Position numbers and translations under genes: made by a program. From NCBI RefSeq assembly GCF_004359215.1, contig NC_090618.1:3345417-3394153 (forward strand): DNA of 48,737 bases, given 5' to 3'. Source of the DNA: Bremia lactucae. Its lineage: Eukaryota > Oomycota > Peronosporomycetes > Peronosporales > Peronosporaceae. Below, piece after piece: positions 10,186 to 20,013 of this stretch. A model generated the notes under the pieces. It did not search any database, was not told where the DNA came from, and saw nothing but the letters and a program-made list of their open reading frames with translations. Position 1 is the stretch's first letter. Each line of letters starts with the position of its first letter.

Positions 10186-10745
10186 CGCAGTGGGTTGGGC
10201 GTAAATCTATATTACTGTAGCTTAAGCATGTATCCTAAAAATTATTATAATAATCTGCGTTTATTAAAGAGAATTCGGTCCATATGAGTGTTCTAGTCTC
10301 CTCGGCTTCAAATCCTTAAGAGACTCGGTAATACTGAATTGTCTTTGTTAAAAATGTTAGGCATATTAAGTAAATTTAGTAATAGGTTTTTGGCATTTGT
10401 GAGGAAAGAGATTCGACAAACAAAATTGACACAAGTTCATAAAAAAATGGGAATCATCGCAAATGCTGTCGTTTACAATTTTATCTAGTGTCTCAGAAAC
10501 CTGTACTGTCGAGTATATTACTTTCTCATACATTAAAAAAAGCATCATTTGAGAAAAGGCATGTCAACGAATAATTAGCGTTTTAGGTTCGAATGCAAAA
10601 TTTATCCGCTCAGGTGATCGTGGCCTTAAAAGCCTGTCGCCATTTAATTTTGATGGTCGGTCCACTTCAAAATCATTTAAGATATGGAAATGGGATGCCA
10701 GTGAGCCTTTGCCGCCTTCATTATAGCTGTTGCAACAACCGCGAG
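10186..10745. other. Intergenic, convergent 3' ends
   Basis: An AT-rich stretch between the ends of the CENP-B-like gene (plus) and the C2orf69-like gene (minus). Nothing beyond 3' flanks is recognised. Confidence 0.4.
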
Positions 10746-11922
10746 TTATGTAAAAAAGGAATTTGCGTATCGCACTCGTTTTTTAACGTACACAATAAGC
10801 TTACTATCGGCACCTCGAAGTTTCATCTTTTTAATAAAATTCTCGACTTCGGTTTTGATCCACGCCCGGTCCCTGGAATTATACTGATATGGTGTCACAT
10901 GCACGAATAATTGAAGGTGTCTACAAGCATAATAGTCGTTAATACACAAACACGCATAAAAACCAAAGATAATTAACTTGCTTATATCGAGCGAGTACTG
11001 CCAACGCCGCTTCTTCTAGAGGCATAGTTCCTTTAAGAGAACCATTGCCTGGATCCAGCCAATGAATAGATTGAATCTGCAGAATCAAAGTAGCCAAACT
11101 ATTAAATTGGAATCATAGCTACAGCAGACAATATCAGCTTGAAGCACAACAATACATACAGCGGCAAAAAACTGTCGTGTACTTGCAAAGACAGATCCGT
11201 GTCGAACCTGCCCGCTGTTGGAGCGTTTCTTATTAAACGAATACCGCACAAGCTCCGTCACCAATTGATTCAGCACAATGCCACCCTTGCTAAATCCAAG
11301 GAGACGTATGGGAAGCACTGTTGAAACATTCACTACAATAAACACCCAATCAAAAGTTACAAAAGCCGAAGCTGCAATCTTTCAAATGATCCGTACCTCC
11401 TTGTCGTCTTAGCAGAATTTGGGTGTTTTGCATTAATGAAGCTAAGTGCTTTGTACTAGAGCCTGTCGCGTCATCTATACGAGCCATACATCTAAGTATC
11501 CTCTCATTACTATATCGTGAAGAACAATCTGTACATTTTGTCGCTGCTCCATATTCATTCGTCGTAAGAAAATTATCAAAGCTGCTGTAGGCGCCATGTT
11601 TAAAGCGATGAGGACGCACTATCCACACATTGCACGTGTTGCCAAACTTTTTACTTAGCAGCTCAGCAACGGACTCGTAGGCGTAGTCGCTGTAGTCCGC
11701 AAAAGGGCCGGTTGCCATGTTTGTTTGGAAGTCTTGAACATCTCCAGGAAAAAAAATAATGTTGCAAGTAGCCGTCGCATTTCTCGGGATTAAGATAAAA
11801 AGCTCGTTTTCTCTAGGTCAAACAAGTATTCGTAATTGTGAGACTTCGAGATAATTTGTTCATCAAGTCCTTGTTCTGGTTTACCTGTCGAGCCACCCGC
11901 GGCTGCGCAGACGAAGAGACAT
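10746..11922 (-). CDS. C2orf69 homologue (alpha/beta-hydrolase-like), five exons
   Basis: Exons on the minus strand are 11922-11885, 11812-11397, 11332-11208, 11076-10982 and 10920-10746. Together they give 282 residues in one frame. Motifs shared with human C2orf69 are FFPGDVQDFQ, a Phe-Asp-Asn-Phe block (SSFDNFLTTNEYGA), LLGFSKGGIVLNQLVTEL with the nucleophile-like Ser at about 166, IHWLDPGNG, and HVTPYQYNSRDRAWIK near the C-terminus. The human protein is longer (385 residues) and is linked to mitochondria. The start ATG at 11922 gives a short Arg-rich leader (MSLRLRSRGW), suitable for mitochondrial targeting. Introns 1 and 2 are 72 and 64 bases, GT-AG. The intron-3 donor (gttcga) is weak and could shift. 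Intron 4 fits only as GC-AG (gcaagt). Confidence 0.85.
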
Positions 11923-12680
11923 GCGCTTGAAACCATTTTTATGATTCGTCGGAGATGTATGAGAAGGGGGTGAGCTTTCGCTTGGGCTTAGAATGCCAAG
12001 CGCCGCCGCCATGTAGCTCAACATTTTACAAAGTAAGAGGTCGGACCATCTCGAGCATGTCGCGCAAAAGCATTGTACTTTTAGATCAAATAGATTAATT
12101 TTAAGATTATTACCAAGGCATTGGAGTTTACACTTTATAACTTAATATCTCTGTAATAAAAATTTCGGTGACGCGTTCTGTCCCCTTGAACACGATAGTA
12201 TCACCCAATACTTATCTTATGGAGGGTTACGATTACGCCAATTTGATGACAATAATGTAATTTTAACAAATATTGCCAATATGAGAAAGTTTTGCCATAA
12301 GGTTGGCTGGTCACTATATTCGTGGAATAATGAAAATTCCCAGAGTAAACCAGCAGATACAACGCCGGCAGCGTCCAATTGCTTAGTCGAAACACCGACA
12401 GAATCTTATTAGATTGAAATTCATTAATACCATACAAAATAGTTAATGAATGTAAAATACTTTTTGAATCTGAAATTGTGATTTATTTGCTAAATAACCG
12501 TTTTTGACAAAGAGGTAGGTCGGAGCCGAATAACCGAAAAATAACTGTTTATTATAAAAATGCGGTAGCACTAAGTGCAACAAAATTGCAAATGACCTTT
12601 TTTACAATTTGAATAGAAATCAAAATATAATTGTCGCGAAACCTGAATATTCTAATCGACATGCTAACAAGAGACTTTTA
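11923..12680. other. Intergenic, no gene recognised
   Basis: An AT-rich region between the promoter of the C2orf69 homologue and the 3' end of the CCT-like gene. Short open frames here have no recognisable protein signal. Confidence 0.4.
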
Positions 12681-13862
12681 TCACTTTTGAAGGGCAGTAA
12701 TGGAAACGAAAGACGGCGCTTCGCTCACGAAGCGACCGATTACACGCTGCCGCTTGGCGGCGCTAGCACGTCTGGTGCTGCTCAGTGACGGGTTTGGCAG
12801 CTTGGTAGTCGACCCTGATCGACATCTTCGCTTGTACTTGCATCGACGAACGCGCTCCTCGCGACTTGCCACGTTGATTTTGGGCGGACCAACAAGCATG
12901 TGGCTGTCAAAGCCAATTGCTGGACGCGCATTTAAATCATCGCTGTGCTCTATTCGCACTGAGAAAGTGGGCACGAAGACTCGCGAGTCAATGTTGGCGG
13001 GGGCAAGCTTCATTGACTGGTTCGTTGCTTCTATCGTGCGTGCCTGCTCAAGCTCTGAAATAAACAAGGCCACCTTACTTTCTTCCAACGAATCTGTCAA
13101 ATTCTGCTTCACGGGTGGATCTCGCACTTCTTCGCGGCTAATGACGCAATTTTTATCAAGCGAATAACCACACTTTGCGCCTACATTCTTCGTATTGTCA
13201 TTGCCATTGTCGGCAGATTGGTACGAGTTTTCGCCCGGACAAATTGCAACGTTGTGCTCCTGTATCTCACAATAAAAATCCGGCAGATCCACCAAATTCT
13301 CCTCGTCTATGCTATCGCCTGCTGGGCTTACGACAACATCGCTGAATGAGCTGAATAGCGTCAAGACCTCTGCTTCAATATGATTATCTAGCTCCACCAC
13401 GTCTGAAACGTTTCCAGAAGACACTTTCGTCGTCTCTGCACTCTCTATAGACTTCAAAAGCATTGCTCGAATCAATTTCTCATTATCTCGCATGTCGTCA
13501 CGAATTATAGCACTAAATTGTTCATTAAAAGACTTATCCTGTTCCACGCAAGGGACCAATTCAGTAATTGTGTCAGCATTGAGCAACTCGCCCAACTCGC
13601 CGAACTCGCCTTCCCCTTGTAGCAACTGATCAACATTCACATCGTGAATATCGAGTGAATCGGCTGATCTCAAAAATTCTTCTAAATCCTGGTTCGTGAC
13701 GCCCAAGCACCAAGGCGACAAGTCATCTGATCCAGCAGCACCATCGTGAGACCATGCGTCTCCGACAGACGCACACGTCGAATAGTGAAGACGGCTGAGG
13801 CGGCGTTCATGTTGTGAACGCCCAGTAACAGAAGATAATCGGGCAAGCGACGGTTGCAGAGC
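12681..13862 (-). CDS. Nuclear protein with CCT-like C-terminal motif, start unresolved
   Basis: The open frame runs from just after a TAA at 13865-13863 to the stop at 12681 (393 codons). It has no in-frame ATG until about residue 128 (RDDMRDN), so an upstream exon or a non-recognised start is likely. The N-terminal two thirds are acidic and Ser/Asn-rich, with segments such as LEEFLRSADSLDIHD and GEFGELGELLNADTITEL that look like activation or interaction regions. The C-terminus is basic: REERVRRCKYKRRCR, a Ser/Pro-rich spacer, then RRASAAKRQRVIGRF. The layout R-x-x-R-V-x-R-x-K-x-K-R-R ... K-x-R-V-x-G-R-F matches the plant CCT motif used for DNA and NF-Y-partner binding, with an insertion in the middle. 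Function as a transcription regulator is inference. Confidence 0.55.
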   Translation of the reverse strand, partial: ALQPSLARLSSVTGRSQHERRLSRLHYSTCASVGDAWSHDGAAGSDDLSPWCLGVTNQDLEEFLRSADSLDIHDVNVDQLLQGEGEFGELGELLNADTITELVPCVEQDKSFNEQFSAIIRDDMRDNEKLIRAMLLKSIESAETTKVSSGNVSDVVELDNHIEAEVLTLFSSFSDVVVSPAGDSIDEENLVDLPDFYCEIQEHNVAICPGENSYQSADNGNDNTKNVGAKCGYSLDKNCVISREEVRDPPVKQNLTDSLEESKVALFISELEQARTIEATNQSMKLAPANIDSRVFVPTFSVRIEHSDDLNARPAIGFDSHMLVGPPKINVASREERVRRCKYKRRCRSGSTTKLPNPSLSSTRRASAAKRQRVIGRFVSEAPSFVSITALQK

Positions 13863-14119
13863 TTAGCTCGGTCGGGAGACGACGCGAGCGGGTGAAGAAA
13901 CGGCCGAGGGGCAAGTCAACGAACAATGACAGCCACCCGTACGATGGCTTCTTCTGTTCCAACAAGTGACGACTCGAGAAGAGGTAGAAAGGGGAAATGA
14001 ACCGTTAATGGAAAAATAGCAAGAAAAAAAATAATCCGATTAAAAGGGTTTTACGATTATTTAAAATAAAAAAAGATGTAGGAGTGATAGTCGTTGAAGT
14101 TTCCCTCCCACCTGCAACG
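13863..14119. other. Intergenic, possible 5' exon of the CCT-like gene
   Basis: A short spacer that should contain the missing first exon or promoter of the CCT-like gene and the 3' end of the zinc-finger gene. No start could be fixed. Confidence 0.3.
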
Positions 14120-15052
14120 TCAACGTCGGGTTGCTACCTCGTTGTCCGCCGCGAGCTTGCGATGCCGAATGCAAAGCCCGCCCTTGCGCGCGGCTTGGAA
14201 GCACTCGGGTGCAGCACAGCGTTTGCCTCCTCCGTGGCTGTAGCAAAATCCACCTGCCTGTGCGCTCTTGTTGCACGCACTCGACGAGCATCGTTTGCCA
14301 CCTCCGTGCGAGATACAGAAGCCACCTCCGTGTGCGCATTTATTGCAACCTCTCACTTTGCATTGCTGGCGCCCGCCATGCGTCATGCAAAACCCTTTGC
14401 GGCGCGCCACATTACTGCAGCCTGACACATTACATTTGCTGCCACCACCGTGGGCTTTGCATCGCCCTCCGCTCTGTGCAACCGTCTGACAACCTTCATA
14501 ATTGCAGCGCTTGCCACCACCGTGTCGAATGCAGAACCCGCCAGTAAGTGCGTATTTTTGACAATCAGCGATGCCACATTGGCGCCGGTGGTGGACATGA
14601 GTACTGCGCTGTGTCGATATTGAAGACGGGGACTCGCTTGTCAGCAGATCGCGTAACGACAGTGGGCGTCTAAGTTTTAGACTAATGATTGGGTGTATAG
14701 GAGTAGCAGCTTTCCTAGAACAATCAGGACGGAAGAGCGTCATTGCAGGGCTGGTTGGAGAGCTAACAGCGGGTTTAACTTGATTGGCGACGGGAGACTG
14801 GCGTCGTGCACAAGTGACGTCAAGATTTTGGCGGCCAACGGTGCATTGAAGCGGTGGCAGTACGACAGTAGGAGCCGCTCTGATAAAAAAGAGCGAATGG
14901 ATACCAGGGAGGCGTGGCGGTGTCTTTTTGTATCGTCCAGGGATGGCTGGAGTGGCTTGTGTCGTCAAGTGAGTTAAAATTGTAGCCGTGGTCTTGAGGC
15001 TATGGAGGTGGCGGTAATCTCTGCTGCCATTGTACTGAGTGCGGACGCTCAT
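14120..15052 (-). CDS. WRKY19-like zinc-finger repeat protein
   Basis: A 310-residue protein. The first about 150 residues are low complexity (Pro/Ser/Thr/Arg). The rest is six tandem repeats of about 24-25 residues with the pattern C-x4-C-x(11)-C-x2-H followed by GGG-K/R. Examples are CGIADCQKYALTGGFCIRHG, CNVSGCSNVARRKGFCMTHG and CSSSACNKSAQAGGFCYSHG. Each unit offers three Cys and one His for zinc. This is the repeat found next to WRKY domains in plant WRKY19-like proteins and expanded in oomycetes as stand-alone proteins. No WRKYGQK motif is present. The start ATG at 15052 is the first in frame. The likely role is nucleic-acid or protein binding in the nucleus, not demonstrated. Confidence 0.85.
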   Translation of the reverse strand: MSVRTQYNGSRDYRHLHSLKTTATILTHLTTQATPAIPGRYKKTPPRLPGIHSLFFIRAAPTVVLPPLQCTVGRQNLDVTCARRQSPVANQVKPAVSSPTSPAMTLFRPDCSRKAATPIHPIISLKLRRPLSLRDLLTSESPSSISTQRSTHVHHRRQCGIADCQKYALTGGFCIRHGGGKRCNYEGCQTVAQSGGRCKAHGGGSKCNVSGCSNVARRKGFCMTHGGRQQCKVRGCNKCAHGGGFCISHGGGKRCSSSACNKSAQAGGFCYSHGGGKRCAAPECFQAARKGGLCIRHRKLAADNEVATRR

Positions 15053-16373
15053 ACTAACGAGAAAAATAAAAGACGTAGCAGGTGTGTCGTGATAGCAAAT
15101 CGAGTAATGAGATCGTCGGACCCGGGGTAGTTTGATTAAGCGTCGTTATCCTTACTCGCAGTGCCCTGTAGACGGGCGATTGAGCATCCCGACGCAGGGA
15201 GTAGGAGCAAGATCTTTGAAGCAACGATAGGCTCGGTCGCTCCTCGCGCGATCTTACCATGCCAAGTGAAACTGCACCGTATCCTTGAGCAGGTATGTAC
15301 AGGTAGTATCTTTACATCGAAGCTAGTGTTGCCTGACCGCGAAGCATTGTGGACACCATAAAGTCGGTTTGGCATTGATCGATGGCGCCACAACTGTAGC
15401 TATGAGCGACAAAGCCACTGGCGTAGGGGCCGTCAAGGAGTGGCGATTTGACAGGAAGTGACAGATTGCGCTGACTATAATTTGTAAAAGCTACATTGGC
15501 GTAGCTCCTGATTAAATCATTTCCTGCCTTAGAGAGGAGAACATGCGGGAACCCGTAGAAGTAGACCTCTGAGAATCTATTCCAGGCCTGTCTGCGGCAT
15601 GTTTCGGAACAGCTATGCCAGACTCGAACCTTTCAAGTAGATCTTGTTTGATACAAACCGAACGTATTTTTGCTTTACCAAATTTGTCGTGTCTGCTTTT
15701 TCGCGGCGCGAGTCAGCTGATATTGCAAAAGATCGTTTAAAGTCTTTATATCGCTCGCCGTTTTGCTTGTCACATTAGTGCGAAAAGGCACCTGATACTG
15801 GCGTGGCAAGTGGCCAGAGTTGTTTGCCATTGCTAATCCTTGCAGTGCTAGTAAAGTCGCAGAGGGCTCCTTTGCCAGTTTAGATGAACGTAAGAAATTT
15901 CACGCGTTGCTTTTGATGATGGCTGCTATTCCTTCGTGACCTTTCACGTGAGTACAAATTATGAAAAGCTGAATTTTGTCATTTTCGTACTATGAGTTTG
16001 CATGGCTTCCTACCGACAGACGATGCCACTACACAGCTGCCAGGTCAGGCGCGGCGGCAACAAAGTCCTGGAATCGCGTTCGTGCCATTACAACGTCGTG
16101 AGTAGTTTCCTGAACTTAGCGCCACAATGTTAGCGTCGTCAAAACGCAACATGCCTGACCTGGACCAATTTTTGGCGCTGTGTTGGCCAACAGCGTCAAC
16201 AAAATAAAGTCTTTTCTTGTAATTTTAACTGCCTCGTTCGAATTCGAGCGCTTGCGTATGTGCAAACAACAACTTCTATCAGATTGGGTCGATTTATTAA
16301 AATGTAAAAAAATGTAATTTCCTTTAATACATGAATAATACGCAAGAAGTATGTAAATATTTTTGAACAGCCT
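15053..16373. other. Long intergenic region, nothing recognised
   Basis: About 1.3 kb between the zinc-finger gene and the basic Cys/His protein gene. Open frames are short and without recognisable protein features. No LTR, SINE or tRNA signature was seen. Confidence 0.4.
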
Positions 16374-17162
16374 TCATGCCAACAAGACGGTTTGAAGAAA
16401 TTCAATGTCGTCGTCACTCCACGTCTCCTTGTTTCCAGAACAAGTTGCAATAGGCATGTATCCGAAACTGTCATTCATCAAACTTTCCATATTCTTTTGG
16501 TCTGTCGACGTCGATGGCACAATTTTTTTAAGCACCGCTTTCGGTGGACAACTCCCAGCAGTTGTAGGCATTGGTTCTCTCTTTAATAAAAGCCCAGTCG
16601 GTAAAACATTCGCACTTCTATGGAACGGGGTGACATGGTTCCCATGACTGCTCTGAGGGCAAAATTTGAACTTCAAAGGGCAACTTGTCCGTTGTACTGG
16701 GGCCGCAGAACTGACGACTTCATTCGGAGTGGCAGTAGTCTTGTCATTAGCATTTGCAATTAGCACATGGAGAGGGTGGTGCTGTGGCAGCGGAATACCC
16801 AATGTTTTCTGCTGCTGGTGTTCATAGAAAAGTTGTTGAGCAACTGCCATTGAGACCTGCTTCTTTAATACCGCGCGACGCTGCGAACGCTCTCGACGAC
16901 GAATAGCGTGCACTGTTTGATACTTTCGATCACTGCGACGCTGAATCATATTTTGCTTCACGCGATGTTCTTCACAAAGCGAGTGAGCTGCACCGTTGCG
17001 CTTAAGAGTGCGTTCGTTATAGCATTTGCCGGTCTTGTACTGGCATTTGCCAAAATAGCTTGAAATTTCGCCATTCGGGACAGTCCTAATTACGGGAGCA
17101 GCCTCGCGTGTAACTTGAGTCGGTGCACTAGTGCTCACCGAAAGATTCTTTTTTTCTCCCAT
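16374..17162 (-). CDS. Conserved oomycete-type basic protein with Cys/His cluster (copy 1)
   Basis: A 262-residue intronless protein of unknown function. Its conserved N-terminal module (about 33-140) contains a Cys/His cluster: GKCQYKTGKCYNER, then HSLCEEHRVKQN. A highly basic helix follows (IQRRSDRKYQTVHAIRRRER, then SQRRAVLKKQVSMAVAQQL). The cluster could bind one zinc through three Cys and one or two His. The middle is Pro/Ser-rich and variable. The C-terminus is conserved with the paralogue at 29833-30663: DSFGYMPIATCSGNKETWSD ending in D-D-I-E-F-L-Q-T. An acidic-hydrophobic tail after a basic Cys/His module suggests a DNA-binding regulator with an activation segment. This is inference. 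Confidence 0.75.
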   Translation of the reverse strand: MGEKKNLSVSTSAPTQVTREAAPVIRTVPNGEISSYFGKCQYKTGKCYNERTLKRNGAAHSLCEEHRVKQNMIQRRSDRKYQTVHAIRRRERSQRRAVLKKQVSMAVAQQLFYEHQQQKTLGIPLPQHHPLHVLIANANDKTTATPNEVVSSAAPVQRTSCPLKFKFCPQSSHGNHVTPFHRSANVLPTGLLLKREPMPTTAGSCPPKAVLKKIVPSTSTDQKNMESLMNDSFGYMPIATCSGNKETWSDDDIEFLQTVLLA

Positions 17163-18053
17163 TATTATTGAAGTACAAATGAATATGTTGACACTACAGA
17201 TCTCTTGCGTGTTTCGTGATGCGTTCTAGTAACTTCACTTCTTGATGAGTGCAATTGAAAATGGAGTTGCGATATTTGCCACGCTCATTTTTCTAACTAT
17301 TATGGTCATGTTTAAAAATAACCACATCGCTATTTTCTGCTCAGCACCGGTACTAACGGTAAGTATAAAAATAATAGGGTTGTCACGTGCACTCATCTTA
17401 TTCGATCAACTTTCTGTATCGGTGACAATATCATTTCGGTTTCGATCAATTTAAACATACTTTGATATAATTATGAGAAATATGATGTAAATGCCTTTGC
17501 GATATTTTTAGTTTTCGTCCTCGTTTTTCTCAGGATTTTAAGCGCCCGTTCAAGGAATTAATTCCGCATGCTGTGTCGCAAACGGTTCCTTAAAGTGATT
17601 GTTTGAGGCCTTGCCAGATATAGCCAGCTAGTTCCAGCAGCCTGACATTGAGCTACAGATAAAAGAGGCAACTTACGTAAAAAGGGCTACATGGTTGACA
17701 ATAATGTCAGGTTAAATATGGTATATGATTGTATTAAATTCGGCCATTTTCTTATTAGCAATTTCCGGTTCGATTCTATCAGACTCGACAGGGTTAAGGT
17801 CACGATTCGGTCGGGAATTCCATGTTCTTTCAAATTATTTGATGCGGCGAAAATGGACAAACCCTACTGCTTTTGTAGATTTTTTTAACTTTGCGCACGG
17901 GATAGCTGTTCACGGCCTTTGTGAAAGACCACTAACATGTATATTAAACCATTTATTAGCTATCTGCTGTCATGCTTTAGACGTAGGAGCCATGACACCA
18001 TATTTTTGGGGAATATTAATTTTTAAGCATCGTTACCAACTTGTGGTTTTATC
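17163..18053. other. Intergenic, promoter side of the basic protein gene
   Basis: AT-rich, no coding signal recognised. It ends at the LTR that opens the first retrotransposon island. Confidence 0.4.
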
Positions 18054-18527
18054 GGTAACGGGGTGTCCGTTACGTAAGTATTATTTCTTATAAGAGGATT
18101 ATAAATATTACTTACAATAAGAGGAAATTAATAAAGAAGTACAAAATATTATAGCTTCATTAATTTCACTTAAGAAGTTCCAATATTACCAGATTGGGTA
18201 ATATTGATGCAATACGAAATTAGCTATTGGTTGGTTGATTTAAGTCTAAATCAACCCCGGTGCGCAAGGAGGCGCCATACTTAGTTAGTTATTAATTTAA
18301 TAAGTTCGTAGAAGATCGTTACGTATGAAACGCAATATATGAATTCAGTTTTACTTTTCTCTATTTTAAAGCATTAGTCTAGACCTTTAAGCTAAAGACA
18401 CGTAGCTTCATAGGAATCTTCCTCAGTACCTTTGTTTTTTTACGTGAAGTTACGAGGCACCTCACCTACACTGTAGTCAGTGTAAGGTCAACTAGTACTG
18501 ATCAGTACTATTATAGTACGTTGCACC
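18054..18527 (+). repeat. 5' LTR of the deleted Ty3/gypsy element
   Basis: It begins ggtaacggggtgtccgttac and shares internal blocks with the LTRs at 21383 and 35446: the cttataagagg segment, the ggcgccatacttagttag segment, agatcgttacgta, and tcgaggcacc-like sequence near the end. The end is degenerate, so the right border is approximate. Confidence 0.75.
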
Positions 18528-18576
18528 TGGTAGCACTTCGTAGTCCATTCAACGACCTACGCACGCTGCATCCAAC

Positions 18577-18786
18577 ATGGACATGTTGGATGATGAAGGA
18601 GGGAGCTTTCCAGCCCCTCAAGAAGGCTACCACGCAACTCGTGAAAGATTTACTCATTTGGGTGGCCTGAAACAGAGAGCGATCGAACGAATGAGCTCGG
18701 TCGAAGGCGGGCCAGCCGTTGGTGCCATGCTGTACACACTGGGCGGAGATGAACAGCATGCGGCCATAGACGAGTTCATACAATAA
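18577..18786 (+). pseudogene. Gag N-terminal remnant
   Basis: A short open frame starting MDMLDDEGGSFPAPQEGYHA and ending in DEQHAAIDEFIQ, placed directly after the 5' LTR. A frame change then leads into KVALLHQQGFQHAEMLKEQG. The position indicates gag. It is truncated, with no zinc knuckle. Confidence 0.5.
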
Positions 18787-19494
18787 GAACTCGAGAGAAA
18801 GTAGCCTTGCTTCACCAGCAAGGCTTTCAACACGCGGAGATGTTAAAAGAACAAGGTGCGCACCAATTGAAACTGATGAAATAGCAGCATACGAATATTG
18901 CTAAATGGGCCGGCGTTGCAGCGTCGACCCAAATGCTTCAAGATCGAAATCTCTAAGATTAAGGCAGTCGAAGGCGACTATCTCTTAAGATGGTCCGTCG
19001 CATTAGACGACGCCATATAAACTCACCGTATCAGTGATAATGCGACGAAAGTGTAATTGGCATGTCCAACTTAGCCGGACGTTTAATAACGATGCTGAAA
19101 GACTCAGCATCGAAAACAATATTATTAACTAGAACAATAATACTCTCAATAATTAAGAGATTGATATCTCCGGAGTGCGAGACGGTCGCACTGCTTTCGC
19201 GGATTACAACTTCAAGGGGAAAACAAAAATAAAACCGAGTCAGCAGGTGATTTCTTGTCGGCTACAGAAGCATTTATCCATTTCGTATAGGATTACATCG
19301 CTGATACGGTGAACCGACAGAAACGGAACCCTGACAAAAATGGAAGAGCAACATACTTTCACTTAAAATAAATGACCTAGTCCTACTTTCAACGGTATAT
19401 CTATCAAAAAATGTAGTGACGAATGTGAGAAGTAACAATTGCTGCCCAGGTATATCGGCCGGTTTCGTGTACTACATCGCCAAGGCCTCGTAGA

Positions 19495-20013
19495 ATGCGT
19501 ACGCATCCTACGTTTTATGCTGGGCGTCTCCACCCGTACGATCAGTGCAAGACTTCTTCCGGTTCCGGATTTAACCGGAACGGTCTAGGGCATCGGCCAA
19601 AGCCTGATGGTTCCGAGCAAATGCCTTATGGTCTCGAAACAGAGTCTGATTGTGATAAACCAGACGATCCACCCTTTCCTCCATGGAAGAGATCTTCTGA
19701 CGAGCTGTCACCAGCTCGTTTTGAAGGGCCTGATGTGTCCTCTTGTTCGCCAGTTGACGAGTCACAACTTGCGCACAAGTTCCCAATTCGTCACGAGAAT
19801 CATTATCAACCGTCACTGCTAACTCGCAACGACGGGATCGCTCGTGATCAACGTCCTCCCTCAAATAATAAAGGGTGTGATCCAAATCACGATGTTGATT
19901 CGGGTTCGTCAAATGAAGCGAACCCGATCTTTTCTCCTTCTCCACATTCATTGACGGATTCGAGCTGTTGGAAGCGTTTTCTTGTTAACGCTTCTCGAAT
20001 AATCGGGAGGTAA
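19495..20013 (+). pseudogene. Integrase C-terminal end plus linker
   Basis: The frame opens with HPTFYAGRLHPYDQ, the conserved end of the GPY/F domain in these elements (compare HPVFYVGRLKRY near 2215). It continues for about 155 residues of Pro/Ser/Asp-rich linker to a stop at 20011. No chromodomain is recognised after it. The integrase core upstream is deleted. Confidence 0.6.
19571..19951 (-). CDS. Antisense coiled-coil open frame in Ty3/gypsy linker
   Basis: A 126-codon frame antisense to the integrase linker. It has heptad-like, highly charged sequence: DHTLYYLREDVDHERSRRCE, QALQNELVTARQKISSMEER, VDRLVYHNQTLFRDHKAFAR. It can be aligned over most of its length with the antisense frame at 41383-42027 (shared D-H-x-L, D-H-E, R-R, K/R-x-D-x-L and D-H-K positions). 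No named domain. It might be an element-encoded accessory protein or a chance open frame. Confidence 0.35.
   Translation of the reverse strand: MNVEKEKRSGSLHLTNPNQHRDLDHTLYYLREDVDHERSRRCELAVTVDNDSRDELGTCAQVVTRQLANKRTHQALQNELVTARQKISSMEERVDRLVYHNQTLFRDHKAFARNHQALADALDRSG

Noticed and set aside
15161..15393. Short open frames upstream of the zinc-finger gene on both strands
   Set aside because: Overlapping, short and without motif. No splice link to the zinc-finger gene could be shown.
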